DNA of 14,096 nucleotides from Halothece sp964463655 (GCA_964463655.1 CAYXDG010000083.1:1-14096), one strand, 5' to 3'. Numbered from the stretch's first letter, positions 8,062-13,945 are shown. The notes: generated by a model from the letters alone, not told the origin. Made by a program: numbers and translations.

Positions 8062-9453
8062 CTATCGCTCAAATAGATACCCTATTTCTTCTGAGCCTAG
8101 TTTTTCAGCAATCTCATTGATGTTAGGGATTAAGCGATAGGTTTCTTCGTCATTAAATTGATTGCGCTTGGGGTCTAATAAGTTTCGGATATTTGGGTTT
8201 GGATTTGTTTTCGAGATTGTCCCAAACCCTAAAAAATTGTAAACTTCGTTTAATTTATCTATTTTATGCGTAAGTGTCAACCTTGGATCAAGAAAATCTT
8301 CGTAATCAAGGAAAAAAATTTTTTGTTTCAGTTTTTGTGTGATTGCTTGATATTTCTGTCTTCTGGTCTCCACCCAGATCAGATGTCTCTTTAACTTCTC
8401 GACACTTAAAGGTTGATAAGTGGTCTCAAATAGCTTCTTTCTGTTTCCTTGAAAGTATCCTGCTTGTAGTGAAATCTGAAGGGAGATCATTCTTTTCAGT
8501 TTATTTCTTCGGCTTAAAAAAATGACTTTATCATAGACATTTATCAATAAGTGAAGATTTTGATCAAAGGAAATACTATAATCAAGATGCTTGATCCCCT
8601 GATGGGTTTTGCTGACTTCTGCGATGAGGCGATCGAACACGGGAAGGGGGTATTGTGCGATCCAATGTTGACCCTCGATTGAGCGCTCAGGATCAAGTTT
8701 TAAACTCGGTTCTGCTCTCACACCATTCAGGTATGATTCTTGAAAGGAAAGACCATAATCTTGATGAAAAGGTTCGGGTCGGCAGTTGATTTCAGGATGA
8801 AGATTTAAGAGATTAACGAGGGTGCTACTTCCTGTTCTGGGTAGGGCAAAAATCATAAATTGAGAGCGCGATCGCGCGATGATTTCCCCTGCTTTTTGTA
8901 ATGCTTTTCCCAGTTTTTCGAGAGCAACTTGAGAGTTAAAATCGCGATTAAGACCCCGACGATAACAGGCGATCGCTTTTTCAATTTCATTGTCTTGAAG
9001 TAATTTATCTCCTAACTCAAGATGAGCTTCAAGGGAGATTTGATCAGCTTCTAAACTATCAGCACGAAACCACGCTTCATTGACTCGTTTTTGATCGCCT
9101 AACTGTGACCAAAGTCTTGCTAAATTGCGATAATTGCCAACAGTTTTAGGTTGTAAAGTAATAGCTTTTTGGTAGCAACTGAGGGCTTTTTTCCACTGTT
9201 TTTGTTGCCCGTAAAGCGATCCCAGATTGGTATAGGCGATCGCATAGTTTGGGTGAAGAGCAATGGCTTGCTGATAGTATTTTTCGGCTGTTTCTAAGTG
9301 GTCTGCGATATGGTATGCTTTGCCAAGGGCTTGATAAGCAGGAGCAAAGTTAGGATTTTCTTGAATCATTTGCTGGCAGAGATTCACTGCCTCTTGAAGA
9401 CGTTTTTGAGTGAGATAAGTTTCTGCTTGACGTTGCAACGCTTGGAGATTCAT
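8062..9453 (-). CDS. TPR-sulfotransferase fusion protein
   Basis: The protein has 463 residues. Residues 1-190 are TPRs that align gap-free to residues 9-198 of the downstream all-TPR protein (TNLGS, LELGD and LGKALQKAG all at an offset of 8). A PAPS-dependent sulfotransferase domain starts right after the join, at about residue 197. The 5'-phosphosulfate loop is LPRTGSSTLVNLL at 204-216. The 3'-phosphate motif is VIFLSRRN at 310-317, followed by S324. The family moves sulfate from PAPS to a hydroxyl or amine of a sugar, protein or small molecule; beside two glycosyltransferases, a glycan is the likely target. ATG 9453 has GGAG ten bases upstream. A TTG at 9519 would extend the protein by 22 residues but lies inside a foldback repeat, so I rejected it. 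Both cofactor motifs are intact; the acceptor is unknown. Confidence 0.88.
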   Translation of the reverse strand: MNLQALQRQAETYLTQKRLQEAVNLCQQMIQENPNFAPAYQALGKAYHIADHLETAEKYYQQAIALHPNYAIAYTNLGSLYGQQKQWKKALSCYQKAITLQPKTVGNYRNLARLWSQLGDQKRVNEAWFRADSLEADQISLEAHLELGDKLLQDNEIEKAIACYRRGLNRDFNSQVALEKLGKALQKAGEIIARSRSQFMIFALPRTGSSTLVNLLNLHPEINCRPEPFHQDYGLSFQESYLNGVRAEPSLKLDPERSIEGQHWIAQYPLPVFDRLIAEVSKTHQGIKHLDYSISFDQNLHLLINVYDKVIFLSRRNKLKRMISLQISLQAGYFQGNRKKLFETTYQPLSVEKLKRHLIWVETRRQKYQAITQKLKQKIFFLDYEDFLDPRLTLTHKIDKLNEVYNFLGFGTISKTNPNPNIRNLLDPKRNQFNDEETYRLIPNINEIAEKLGSEEIGYLFER

Positions 9454-9491
9454 CTTTAAATTGCTCCGAATATAGGAATGATTTAAACCTT

Positions 9492-9519
9492 TATATAGCG
9501 ATCCTAAATTGGGGGGCAA
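9492..9519 (-). promoter_or_regulatory. candidate promoter of the TPR-sulfotransferase gene cluster
   Basis: On the minus strand TTGCCC (9514-9519) and TATATA (9492-9497) are 16 bases apart and about 40 bases before the ATG at 9453. Both boxes fall within or beside the foldback repeat, so the element may supply the promoter for the downstream four-gene cluster. Sequence inference only. Confidence 0.35.
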
Positions 9520-9550
9520 TAAAATTTACAGTGCATTTGGGATTGCTATA
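9494..9550. repeat. MITE-like imperfect inverted repeat between lspA and TPR-sulfotransferase
   Basis: A 17-base arm at 9494-9510 (TATAGCGATCCTAAATT) pairs with 9534-9550 (CATTTGGGATTGCTATA), with three mismatches, one at the loop-proximal end. The 23-base loop starts with a run of six G. Ends of the form TATAGC...GCTATA with adjacent TA are typical of small foldback elements. It fills 57 bases of the 138-base gap and could also act as a transcript hairpin. Confidence 0.6.
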
Positions 9551-9591
9551 ATATCGCCTTTCCATTAAGCAGAATTGTCTCCAAGGATCAC

Positions 9592-10074
9592 TTATTCCTC
9601 ATCTCTTGGACGACGAGACGGTTGAAAGGCTGGAAAATTCGTAAGAATTAAACAAACAATTCCCATGTTAATACAAATATCAGCAAGATTAAATACAGGA
9701 AATTGAATCAAGCGGAAGTCTAGAAAATCAACGACATAACCAAATAAAAAACGGTCTAAACCATTGCCCGCAGCACCTGCTAAAACAAAACCATAACCTA
9801 GTTGTTCGAGTGTGGGTAAAGGAGGGCTAAACCCAGCAAAGAGGATTAGTCCGATGGTAACAGCAAGAGATAACCAACGCAACCATTCCCCATTGTCTGC
9901 GAACAAACTAAAGGCTGCACCTGTGTTGATAACATAGGTAAAATGAAAAATATTAGGGATGAGCGCGATCGAGTCGCCAATTTCTGCGAACGATTCAACC
10001 ACCCATAATTTTGTCGCTTGATCTGAAATAAACCCAACAATTGCCACCAGCCAAAATAAACGATTTTTCTTCAT
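9592..10074 (-). CDS. lspA: lipoprotein signal peptidase II
   Basis: This inner-membrane aspartyl protease removes the signal peptide from diacylglyceryl-modified prolipoproteins, just before the lipidated cysteine. The 160-residue protein has the usual family length and four hydrophobic segments. Signature regions are present in order: SDQATKLWV (17-25), NTGAAFSLF (50-58), GNGLDR (103-108, catalytic D107) and FNLAD (128-132, catalytic D132). The C-terminus is polar (RRPRDEE). The start is the ATG at 10074 within TAATG, where it overlaps the bioY stop codon by one base. No Shine-Dalgarno is evident, so translation is probably coupled to bioY. An in-frame upstream start at 10158 would add 28 residues inside the bioY gene and is not credible. 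Confidence 0.95.
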   Translation of the reverse strand: MKKNRLFWLVAIVGFISDQATKLWVVESFAEIGDSIALIPNIFHFTYVINTGAAFSLFADNGEWLRWLSLAVTIGLILFAGFSPPLPTLEQLGYGFVLAGAAGNGLDRFLFGYVVDFLDFRLIQFPVFNLADICINMGIVCLILTNFPAFQPSRRPRDEE

Positions 10075-10664
10075 TAATAAAACAAAATATTTCGTAACCC
10101 ATAGGCTAAAACTGCTACCGCACAAACTAACACCAATTGTCCGCCTAGCGGTTGCCAAGAATACTGAAGAATGTTAGGAACTAATGGTAAAAGTGCGTCA
10201 AAAGCCATGAGGTTAAAATAGTGCAAACCGACTAAGTAAATGATTCCCATGCTATGAATAATGGCTAACCCAAATAAGCAACTCAAGGTTAACCATTCCA
10301 ACTGCCTTTCATAGCGAAATGCTAAAACTCCACAAACCCAAGCCCCTGGAATAAAGCCAATAAGATAACCAAAAGTTGGTTGACTTAAATAGTCTAAACC
10401 ACCACCACGAGTAAACACAGGAAGCCAAATTAAACCGAGGGTAACATAAGCCAATTGTGACAAAAAACCAGCCCGTTTCCCCCCTAAACATCCTGTTAAT
10501 AAAACCGCCCCAATTTGATAGGTGACTCCTAATGAATGAATCTCTAATCCTTGTTCATTCCAAGACCAAGGAAAATTTGTCATAAATGCTTCCACAAACG
10601 TTCCACCAATGGTCAAAATTAAACCAATGATTGTCCAGAGTAATTCATTTGTTGGAGACGACAC
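10074..10664 (-). CDS. bioY: BioY-family biotin transporter, S component
   Basis: BioY is the substrate-binding membrane subunit of ECF-type biotin uptake; some BioY proteins are reported to work without a dedicated energising module. The 196-residue protein is hydrophobic with about six membrane segments. It carries the family core: a GGKRAG turn (61-66), a Leu-rich segment ending LGLIWLPVF (76-84), GGGLDYL (87-93), then PTFGYLIGFIPGA (96-108). The start is a GTG at 10664, supported by GAGGA six bases upstream; the nearby ATG is out of frame. No bioM/bioN-like genes are in the window. It overlaps lspA by one base (TAATG), so the two are co-translated. The biological link between biotin uptake and lipoprotein processing is unclear. 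Confidence 0.9.
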   Translation of the reverse strand: MSSPTNELLWTIIGLILTIGGTFVEAFMTNFPWSWNEQGLEIHSLGVTYQIGAVLLTGCLGGKRAGFLSQLAYVTLGLIWLPVFTRGGGLDYLSQPTFGYLIGFIPGAWVCGVLAFRYERQLEWLTLSCLFGLAIIHSMGIIYLVGLHYFNLMAFDALLPLVPNILQYSWQPLGGQLVLVCAVAVLAYGLRNILFY

Positions 10665-10683
10665 AGGGAATCCTCATGTTGTT

Positions 10684-10718
10684 GTTATTTGTTATTTGTT
10701 CCCCCCTTATTAAGGGGG
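10684..10718. repeat. heptamer tandem repeat and CCCCCTTA palindrome between map and bioY
   Basis: GTTATTT occurs twice in tandem at 10684-10697. It is the complement of the heptamer repeated near the window end. It is followed by the near-perfect palindrome ccccctta-t-taaggggg at 10702-10718, a sequence type scattered between genes in many cyanobacteria. The rest of the gap (10719-10779) holds no gene that I can see. Confidence 0.6.
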
Positions 10719-10779
10719 ACTAGGGGGGATCGTTCTTCGGGATACAACTTATGGTAGTTAACAATGAACCATGAACTAA

Positions 10780-11631
10780 TTATTCATTATTTATTGCTGT
10801 TCGATCGGTGAGAATTTCATAACCATTTGTGGTCACTAAAACAGTATGTTCAAATTGTGCGGAAAGACATTTGTCAACCGTTACCACTGTCCAGCGATCG
10901 CGCAAGGTGCGAGTAAACTTTGATCCCGCATTAATAATCGGTTCAATGGCTAAAACCATCCCCGCTTTCAGCTTGACATTGGGCAGTTGTTCTGTACGGA
11001 TATTAAACACCGCAGGTGCTTCATGGAGGTTACGACCCACACCATGACCCGTAAAACCTTCCACAACACTATACCCTTTTTCGGTAACATAGTCCTCGAT
11101 CGCGCCAGCAATGTCTAAAAGATGATTTCCCGCTTTCACTTGTTTTACCCCTTCATACATAGCATTTTCAGCCACCTGCATCAATTCTAAGGCTTTTGGT
11201 GTAACTTTCCCGATCGCGATCGTAATGCAAGAATCGCCATGAAATCCGTTTTTATAAGCGCCTGTATCTACCTTTAATAAATCCCCATTACGAATCACTT
11301 TTTTAGCGCTAGGAATCCCATGTACGACCTCATCATTTAAGCAAACACAAATTGAACTTGGAAAGCCATGATAGCCCTTAAAACTTGGCATTGCGCCCAT
11401 TTCCTGAATCCGTTTCTCCGCATAAGCATCTAACTCGGCGGTGGTCATTCCCACTGCTGCGGTCTCAGAAATCTCTTTTAGCACAGTGGCGACAATGCGA
11501 CCAGACTCGCGCATCAATTCTATTTCTTGGGAATTTTTAATTTCAATTCCGCGATGGCGTTTCCGTCGAGGTGGGTTTTGTTGAGGGAGTGCGGAAGTTT
11601 TGGGAGACAGAAGTTGGGTGAGAAAGTTCAT
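10780..11631 (-). CDS. map: type I methionine aminopeptidase
   Basis: This cytosolic metalloenzyme removes the initiator methionine from nascent proteins whose second residue is small. The pita-bread fold ligands are all present: D122 (KVDTGAY), D133 (FHGDS), H196 (TGHGVGR), E230 (AIEP) and E261 (AQFEHT), plus the conserved H104 in VVHGIP. Its 283 residues exceed the ~264 of the E. coli enzyme because of an N-terminal extension of about 28 residues with the basic, proline-containing stretch PPRRKRHRG (20-28). Such extensions are seen in some bacterial and plastid forms and may contact ribosome or RNA (inference). The start is the ATG at 11631, without a clear Shine-Dalgarno. The gap of 115 bases with repeats before bioY makes co-transcription uncertain. 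Confidence 0.95.
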   Translation of the reverse strand: MNFLTQLLSPKTSALPQQNPPRRKRHRGIEIKNSQEIELMRESGRIVATVLKEISETAAVGMTTAELDAYAEKRIQEMGAMPSFKGYHGFPSSICVCLNDEVVHGIPSAKKVIRNGDLLKVDTGAYKNGFHGDSCITIAIGKVTPKALELMQVAENAMYEGVKQVKAGNHLLDIAGAIEDYVTEKGYSVVEGFTGHGVGRNLHEAPAVFNIRTEQLPNVKLKAGMVLAIEPIINAGSKFTRTLRDRWTVVTVDKCLSAQFEHTVLVTTNGYEILTDRTAINNE

Positions 11632-11669
11632 AAATCAATCAAACTGTATCATTAGGACACTGTTAAACC

Positions 11670-11675
11670 ATTATA
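11670..11675 (-). promoter_or_regulatory. candidate -10 element for map in the divergent gap
   Basis: On the minus strand a perfect TATAAT lies 38 bases before the map ATG in the 91-base gap shared with the divergent Uma2 gene. The -35 (ACAATT at 17 bases) is weak. The same AT stretch read on the plus strand gives TATAGT (11672-11677), which could serve the Uma2 gene, so the two promoters may overlap. Confidence 0.4.
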
Positions 11676-11722
11676 GTTTTTCTTTGTGGCACAATTGTAT
11701 GAAAAAGGAAACGGAGATTCCT

Positions 11723-12358
11723 ATGATTGCAACTAAACTTCCAGCAGAGACAAGAATTTTACTGAAAAATCTTAGCTGGCAAACCTTCAAAACAATGCTT
11801 GCGGAAATGGGGGATCAGCGTAGTAATCGACTTGCTTATGAATCAGGTATTGTAGAAATTATGACTCCCTTGATGTCCCATGAAAATTCTAATCGCATGA
11901 TAGAAGTTTTTGTCGGTATAATGTGTGAAGAATTAGGATTAGAAATTAAGCGCACTGGTTCATTAACTTTAACGAGAAATGATTTAGAACGCGGTGCAGA
12001 ACCCGATAGTAGTTATTATATCCGAAACGAGTCTTTAGTTCGGAACAAAGAGAACATCAATTTAGCCACTGATCCGCCTCCAGATTTAGTGCTGGAAGTG
12101 GAATATTCTCGTTCTGCAATTGATAAGTTAATGCTTTATGCTTCCATGAAAATTCCTGAATTTTGGCGATTTAATGGTAGCAGTCTCAAAGTTTATACCC
12201 TTCCTGATCAAAACTATACCGAAGTTGAATTGAGTCCGACTTTTGATCCGATACCTGTTAAAGAAATTCCTCGTTTTCTTCAACAAGCAAAAACTCAAGG
12301 AGAAAGGGCAATAAACCGTGAATTTCGAGAATGGATTAAGGAACAAATTACTCTATAA
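11723..12358 (+). CDS. Uma2-family PD-(D/E)XK nuclease-fold protein (DUF820)
   Basis: The 211-residue protein has the Uma2/DUF820 layout, a restriction-endonuclease-like fold highly expanded in cyanobacteria, whose physiological role is unknown. The apparent active-site residues are intact: D95 in GAEPDSSYYI, E125/E127 in PDLVLEVEYS (120-129), and K135 in SAIDKLMLYASMKIPEFW, which also carries the family's conserved YxxxxIPEFW region. The start is the ATG at 11723, with GGAG six bases upstream. An in-frame ATG at 11699 would add eight residues (MKKETEIP) without a good ribosome site, and an extension to 11600 would run back into map. It is divergent from map and followed by a stem-loop and a MazE-like gene. 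These proteins often sit near toxin-antitoxin loci and repeats; whether this one cuts DNA is unknown. Confidence 0.85.
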   Translation: MIATKLPAETRILLKNLSWQTFKTMLAEMGDQRSNRLAYESGIVEIMTPLMSHENSNRMIEVFVGIMCEELGLEIKRTGSLTLTRNDLERGAEPDSSYYIRNESLVRNKENINLATDPPPDLVLEVEYSRSAIDKLMLYASMKIPEFWRFNGSSLKVYTLPDQNYTEVELSPTFDPIPVKEIPRFLQQAKTQGERAINREFREWIKEQITL

Positions 12359-12361
12359 ACC

Positions 12362-12386
12362 GTAGGGTTTGCCTTCCCCACCCTAC
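12362..12386. repeat. GTAGGGT/ACCCTAC stem-loop after the Uma2 gene
   Basis: A perfect 7-base inverted repeat, GTAGGGT at 12362-12368 and ACCCTAC at 12380-12386, has an 11-base loop and begins three bases after the Uma2 stop codon. No run of T follows on the plus strand, so it is not a classical intrinsic terminator. It resembles the GTAGGGTGGG-type dispersed repeats of cyanobacteria. Confidence 0.55.
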
Positions 12387-12404
12387 AAGATATCACTCGA
12401 TCGA

Positions 12405-12416
12405 TATAATTATAAT
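12405..12416 (+). promoter_or_regulatory. candidate promoter/operator region of the mazE-like gene
   Basis: Two adjacent TATAAT hexamers (12405-12410 and 12411-12416) lie 26-37 bases before the mazE ATG. The 8-base palindrome TCGATCGA at 12397-12404 overlaps the spacer. MazE-type antitoxins usually repress their own promoter by binding palindromes, so this is a plausible operator (inference). No good -35 is visible. Confidence 0.4.
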
Positions 12417-12441
12417 TAGTCCAGATCAAGGTGTAATTAAC

Positions 12442-12693
12442 ATGAAAATTCAGTTAAGAAAGTGGGGAGATAGTCTGGGATTGACAGTTCCCCAAAAAAT
12501 TGCAGAAGATTATGGTCTCGATGAAAACTCACTGGTAGAGTTAACTGAAACTCCAGAAGGAATTATGATTCAAAAAAGAAAACGAGTTTGTACTCTTGAC
12601 GAGTTATTATCAAGTATTCCTGATGATTTTCATTATCCAGAAGATATCAGAGATTTTAATGAAAGTGGTGCTGTTGGTGAAGAATTGATTTAA
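12442..12693 (+). CDS. MazE-like AbrB-domain antitoxin
   Basis: The 83-residue protein has the two-part layout of MazE antitoxins. Residues 2-47 form an AbrB/MazE swapped-hairpin DNA-binding domain (IQLRKWGDSLGLTVPQKI, then GLDENSLVELTETPEGIMIQ). Residues 51-83 form an acidic tail (TLDELLSSIPDDF... ending GEELI), which in this family wraps around and inhibits the MazF mRNA interferase. AAGGTG sits eight bases before the ATG. MazF would be expected directly downstream, but only a stub of it is visible (12699). The antitoxin is therefore an orphan here: it may be a surviving regulator, an anti-addiction factor against a MazF elsewhere, or a relic. Confidence 0.85.
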   Translation: MKIQLRKWGDSLGLTVPQKIAEDYGLDENSLVELTETPEGIMIQKRKRVCTLDELLSSIPDDFHYPEDIRDFNESGAVGEELI

Positions 12694-12698
12694 ATGGG

Positions 12699-12725
12699 AT
12701 GAATATACAGCGAGGAGAACTAATA
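12699..12725 (+). pseudogene. possible 5' stub of a mazF-like toxin gene
   Basis: Five bases after the mazE stop an ATG opens MNIQRGELI, which looks like the typical first strand of MazF-family toxins (MxIxRGEIW...). After these nine codons the frame loses similarity (AFFIFCSVLRF...) and stops at 12806, antisense to the next gene, giving only 35 codons. Position and the RGE motif support a truncated toxin gene. The match is short, so chance cannot be excluded. Confidence 0.5.
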
Positions 12726-12732
12726 GCGTTTT

Positions 12733-12984
12733 TCATTTTTTGTTCTGTCTTGAGATTCTGTGATTTTCAGGAATTGCTGATAAAAGCGATCGCAAGGCTT
12801 GATTAACTTCTTCGGAAGTCTTAAATACTTTTGCCACATCTGGTGCTAAAGTCACTCTTACAGAATTTTCATGATCAGAAGCAGCAAAACGGTTGGGATG
12901 CGCCTGATTATAATCAAAATCATATTCAGGAAGTAATTCGTCTTCTAAGTTTTGAGCATTTTTAGAATTGTGTGGATTCTTCAT
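12733..12984 (-). CDS. BrnA-like ribbon-helix-helix antitoxin
   Basis: This 83-residue protein belongs to a small-protein type common in cyanobacteria. It has an N-terminal ELLPEYDFDYNQAHPNRFA segment (16-34) and a C-terminal ribbon-helix-helix-like part: a strand at SVRVTLAP (41-48), a helix at DVAKVF and a helix at SEEVNQALRSLLSAI (57-71). The layout is that of antitoxins paired with BrnT-type ribonuclease toxins, where the second gene encodes the DNA-binding antitoxin. The ATG at 12984 lies inside the last codons of a brnT-like remnant, reproducing the usual brnT-brnA overlap. It starts 45 bases after the mtnP stop and may be transcribed from mtnP. The TGA is at 12733-12735, facing the end of the mazE-like gene. 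The antitoxin call is moderately sure; a toxin partner is absent. Confidence 0.7.
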   Translation of the reverse strand: MKNPHNSKNAQNLEDELLPEYDFDYNQAHPNRFAASDHENSVRVTLAPDVAKVFKTSEEVNQALRSLLSAIPENHRISRQNKK

Positions 12985-13030
12985 AGTCTAAACGTTCTTT
13001 TTTTGTGGCTAGACGTGCGCTAATCACTGC
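12962..13030 (-). pseudogene. 3' remnant of a brnT-like toxin gene
   Basis: In the frame entering from the end of mtnP, the minus strand reads AVISARLATKKERLDYEESTQF and then TAA (12964-12962). BrnT toxins typically end with a strand RIISAR followed by ATxxERxxYEE, which fits well. The stop lies 23 bases inside the BrnA-like gene, as expected for this operon. Everything upstream is mtnP sequence in another frame, so only about the last 22 codons of the toxin survive. No start codon with a ribosome site is evident. Confidence 0.6.
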
Positions 13031-13902
13031 TATAAATACTTTTGCAAAAAGATTTTTAACTTCTCTTTAGTCTCCGTTGGGGCTTTATCCAGTGGGGTTA
13101 AAATGGCATATTTTAAGGCAGAATGAGCTTCAGAAACAGGGGGATTTTCATTGAGGCGACGCACTGCTTCTTGAATCACTTTTTGAGCATTGACCGCGTT
13201 TTTTTGCAGATATTGAATGACCATTTCTACGCTGACACTATCATGGTCATCATGCCAACAATCATAATCTGTTACTAAGGCTAATGTCCCATAAGCAATC
13301 TCTGCTTCTCGGGCTAATTTTGCTTCAGGTAAGTTAGTCATTCCGATAACTGTTGCGCCCCAACTACGATATAAATAGGACTCAGCTTTAGTGGAAAATG
13401 CGGGCCCCTCCATACAAACATAAGTTCCGCCACGATGAGTGGTTACATCTTCCAGTTGTAGAGAGGAAAGAGAATCATATAAAATATCACCGAGCTTGTC
13501 GCAAACGGGATCAGCAAAGCCAATGTGGGCGACAATGCCATCACCGAAAAAAGTGTTGATGCGATTGCGAGTTCGATCGATAAATTGATCGGGAATTACC
13601 ATATCTAATGGTTTAACCTGTTCCATAAGAGAGCCGACAGCAGAAGCAGAAATGATATATTCTACTCCTAGTTGCTTCATGGCGTGAATATTTGCCCGAA
13701 AGGGTAACTCTGTAGGCATTAAGTGATGATTGCGTCCATGACGGGCAAGAAATGCGACTCTTGTTCCTTCTAATGTGCCAATAATAAACGCATCGGAAGG
13801 ATCACCAAAGGGGGTTTTTAGTTTAACTTCTTCAACATCTTGGAGGGCTTCCATTTGATACAACCCGCTACCACCAATTACACCAATTTTTGCTTCTGCC
13901 AT
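13030..13902 (-). CDS. mtnP: S-methyl-5'-thioadenosine phosphorylase
   Basis: The enzyme splits methylthioadenosine with phosphate into adenine and 5-methylthioribose-1-phosphate, the first step of methionine salvage from polyamine and other SAM-derived waste. Its 290 residues match the trimeric MTAP/PNP family. Motifs in order are the phosphate-binding GGSGLY (10-15) and RHGRNH (54-59), MEGPAFST (164-171), GMTN (187-190) near the ribose and methylthio site, and TDYDCW (211-216), whose two aspartates (D212, D214) recognise the adenine base and distinguish MTAP from guanine/hypoxanthine-preferring PNPs. The start is the ATG at 13902, with a weak GAGA upstream. The stop codon at 13030-13032 abuts the brnT-like remnant, so the toxin fragment may have arrived by an insertion or deletion ending at the gene's 3' edge. 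The C-terminus (residues 250-290) is polar and variable. Confidence 0.94.
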   Translation of the reverse strand: MAEAKIGVIGGSGLYQMEALQDVEEVKLKTPFGDPSDAFIIGTLEGTRVAFLARHGRNHHLMPTELPFRANIHAMKQLGVEYIISASAVGSLMEQVKPLDMVIPDQFIDRTRNRINTFFGDGIVAHIGFADPVCDKLGDILYDSLSSLQLEDVTTHRGGTYVCMEGPAFSTKAESYLYRSWGATVIGMTNLPEAKLAREAEIAYGTLALVTDYDCWHDDHDSVSVEMVIQYLQKNAVNAQKVIQEAVRRLNENPPVSEAHSALKYAILTPLDKAPTETKEKLKIFLQKYL

Positions 13903-13945
13903 GATTGAGTTTTCTCAGTTTGAAATAGTACATTAGTATCCTATC

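Noticed and set aside
9454..9519. N-terminal extension of the TPR-sulfotransferase from a TTG at 9519
   Set aside because: It lies inside the foldback repeat and a candidate promoter. The ATG at 9453 has GGAG and matches the start of the TPR module.
10075..10158. 28-residue extension of lspA into bioY
   Set aside because: Known LspA proteins start at the MKKNRLFW-type segment; the extension is bioY sequence in another frame.
12128..12346. 72-codon minus-strand frame opposite the Uma2 gene
   Set aside because: Antisense shadow of an intact, motif-bearing gene.
12362..12386. Intrinsic terminator for the Uma2 gene
   Set aside because: The stem is perfect but no T-run follows on the plus strand, so I kept it only as a stem-loop repeat.
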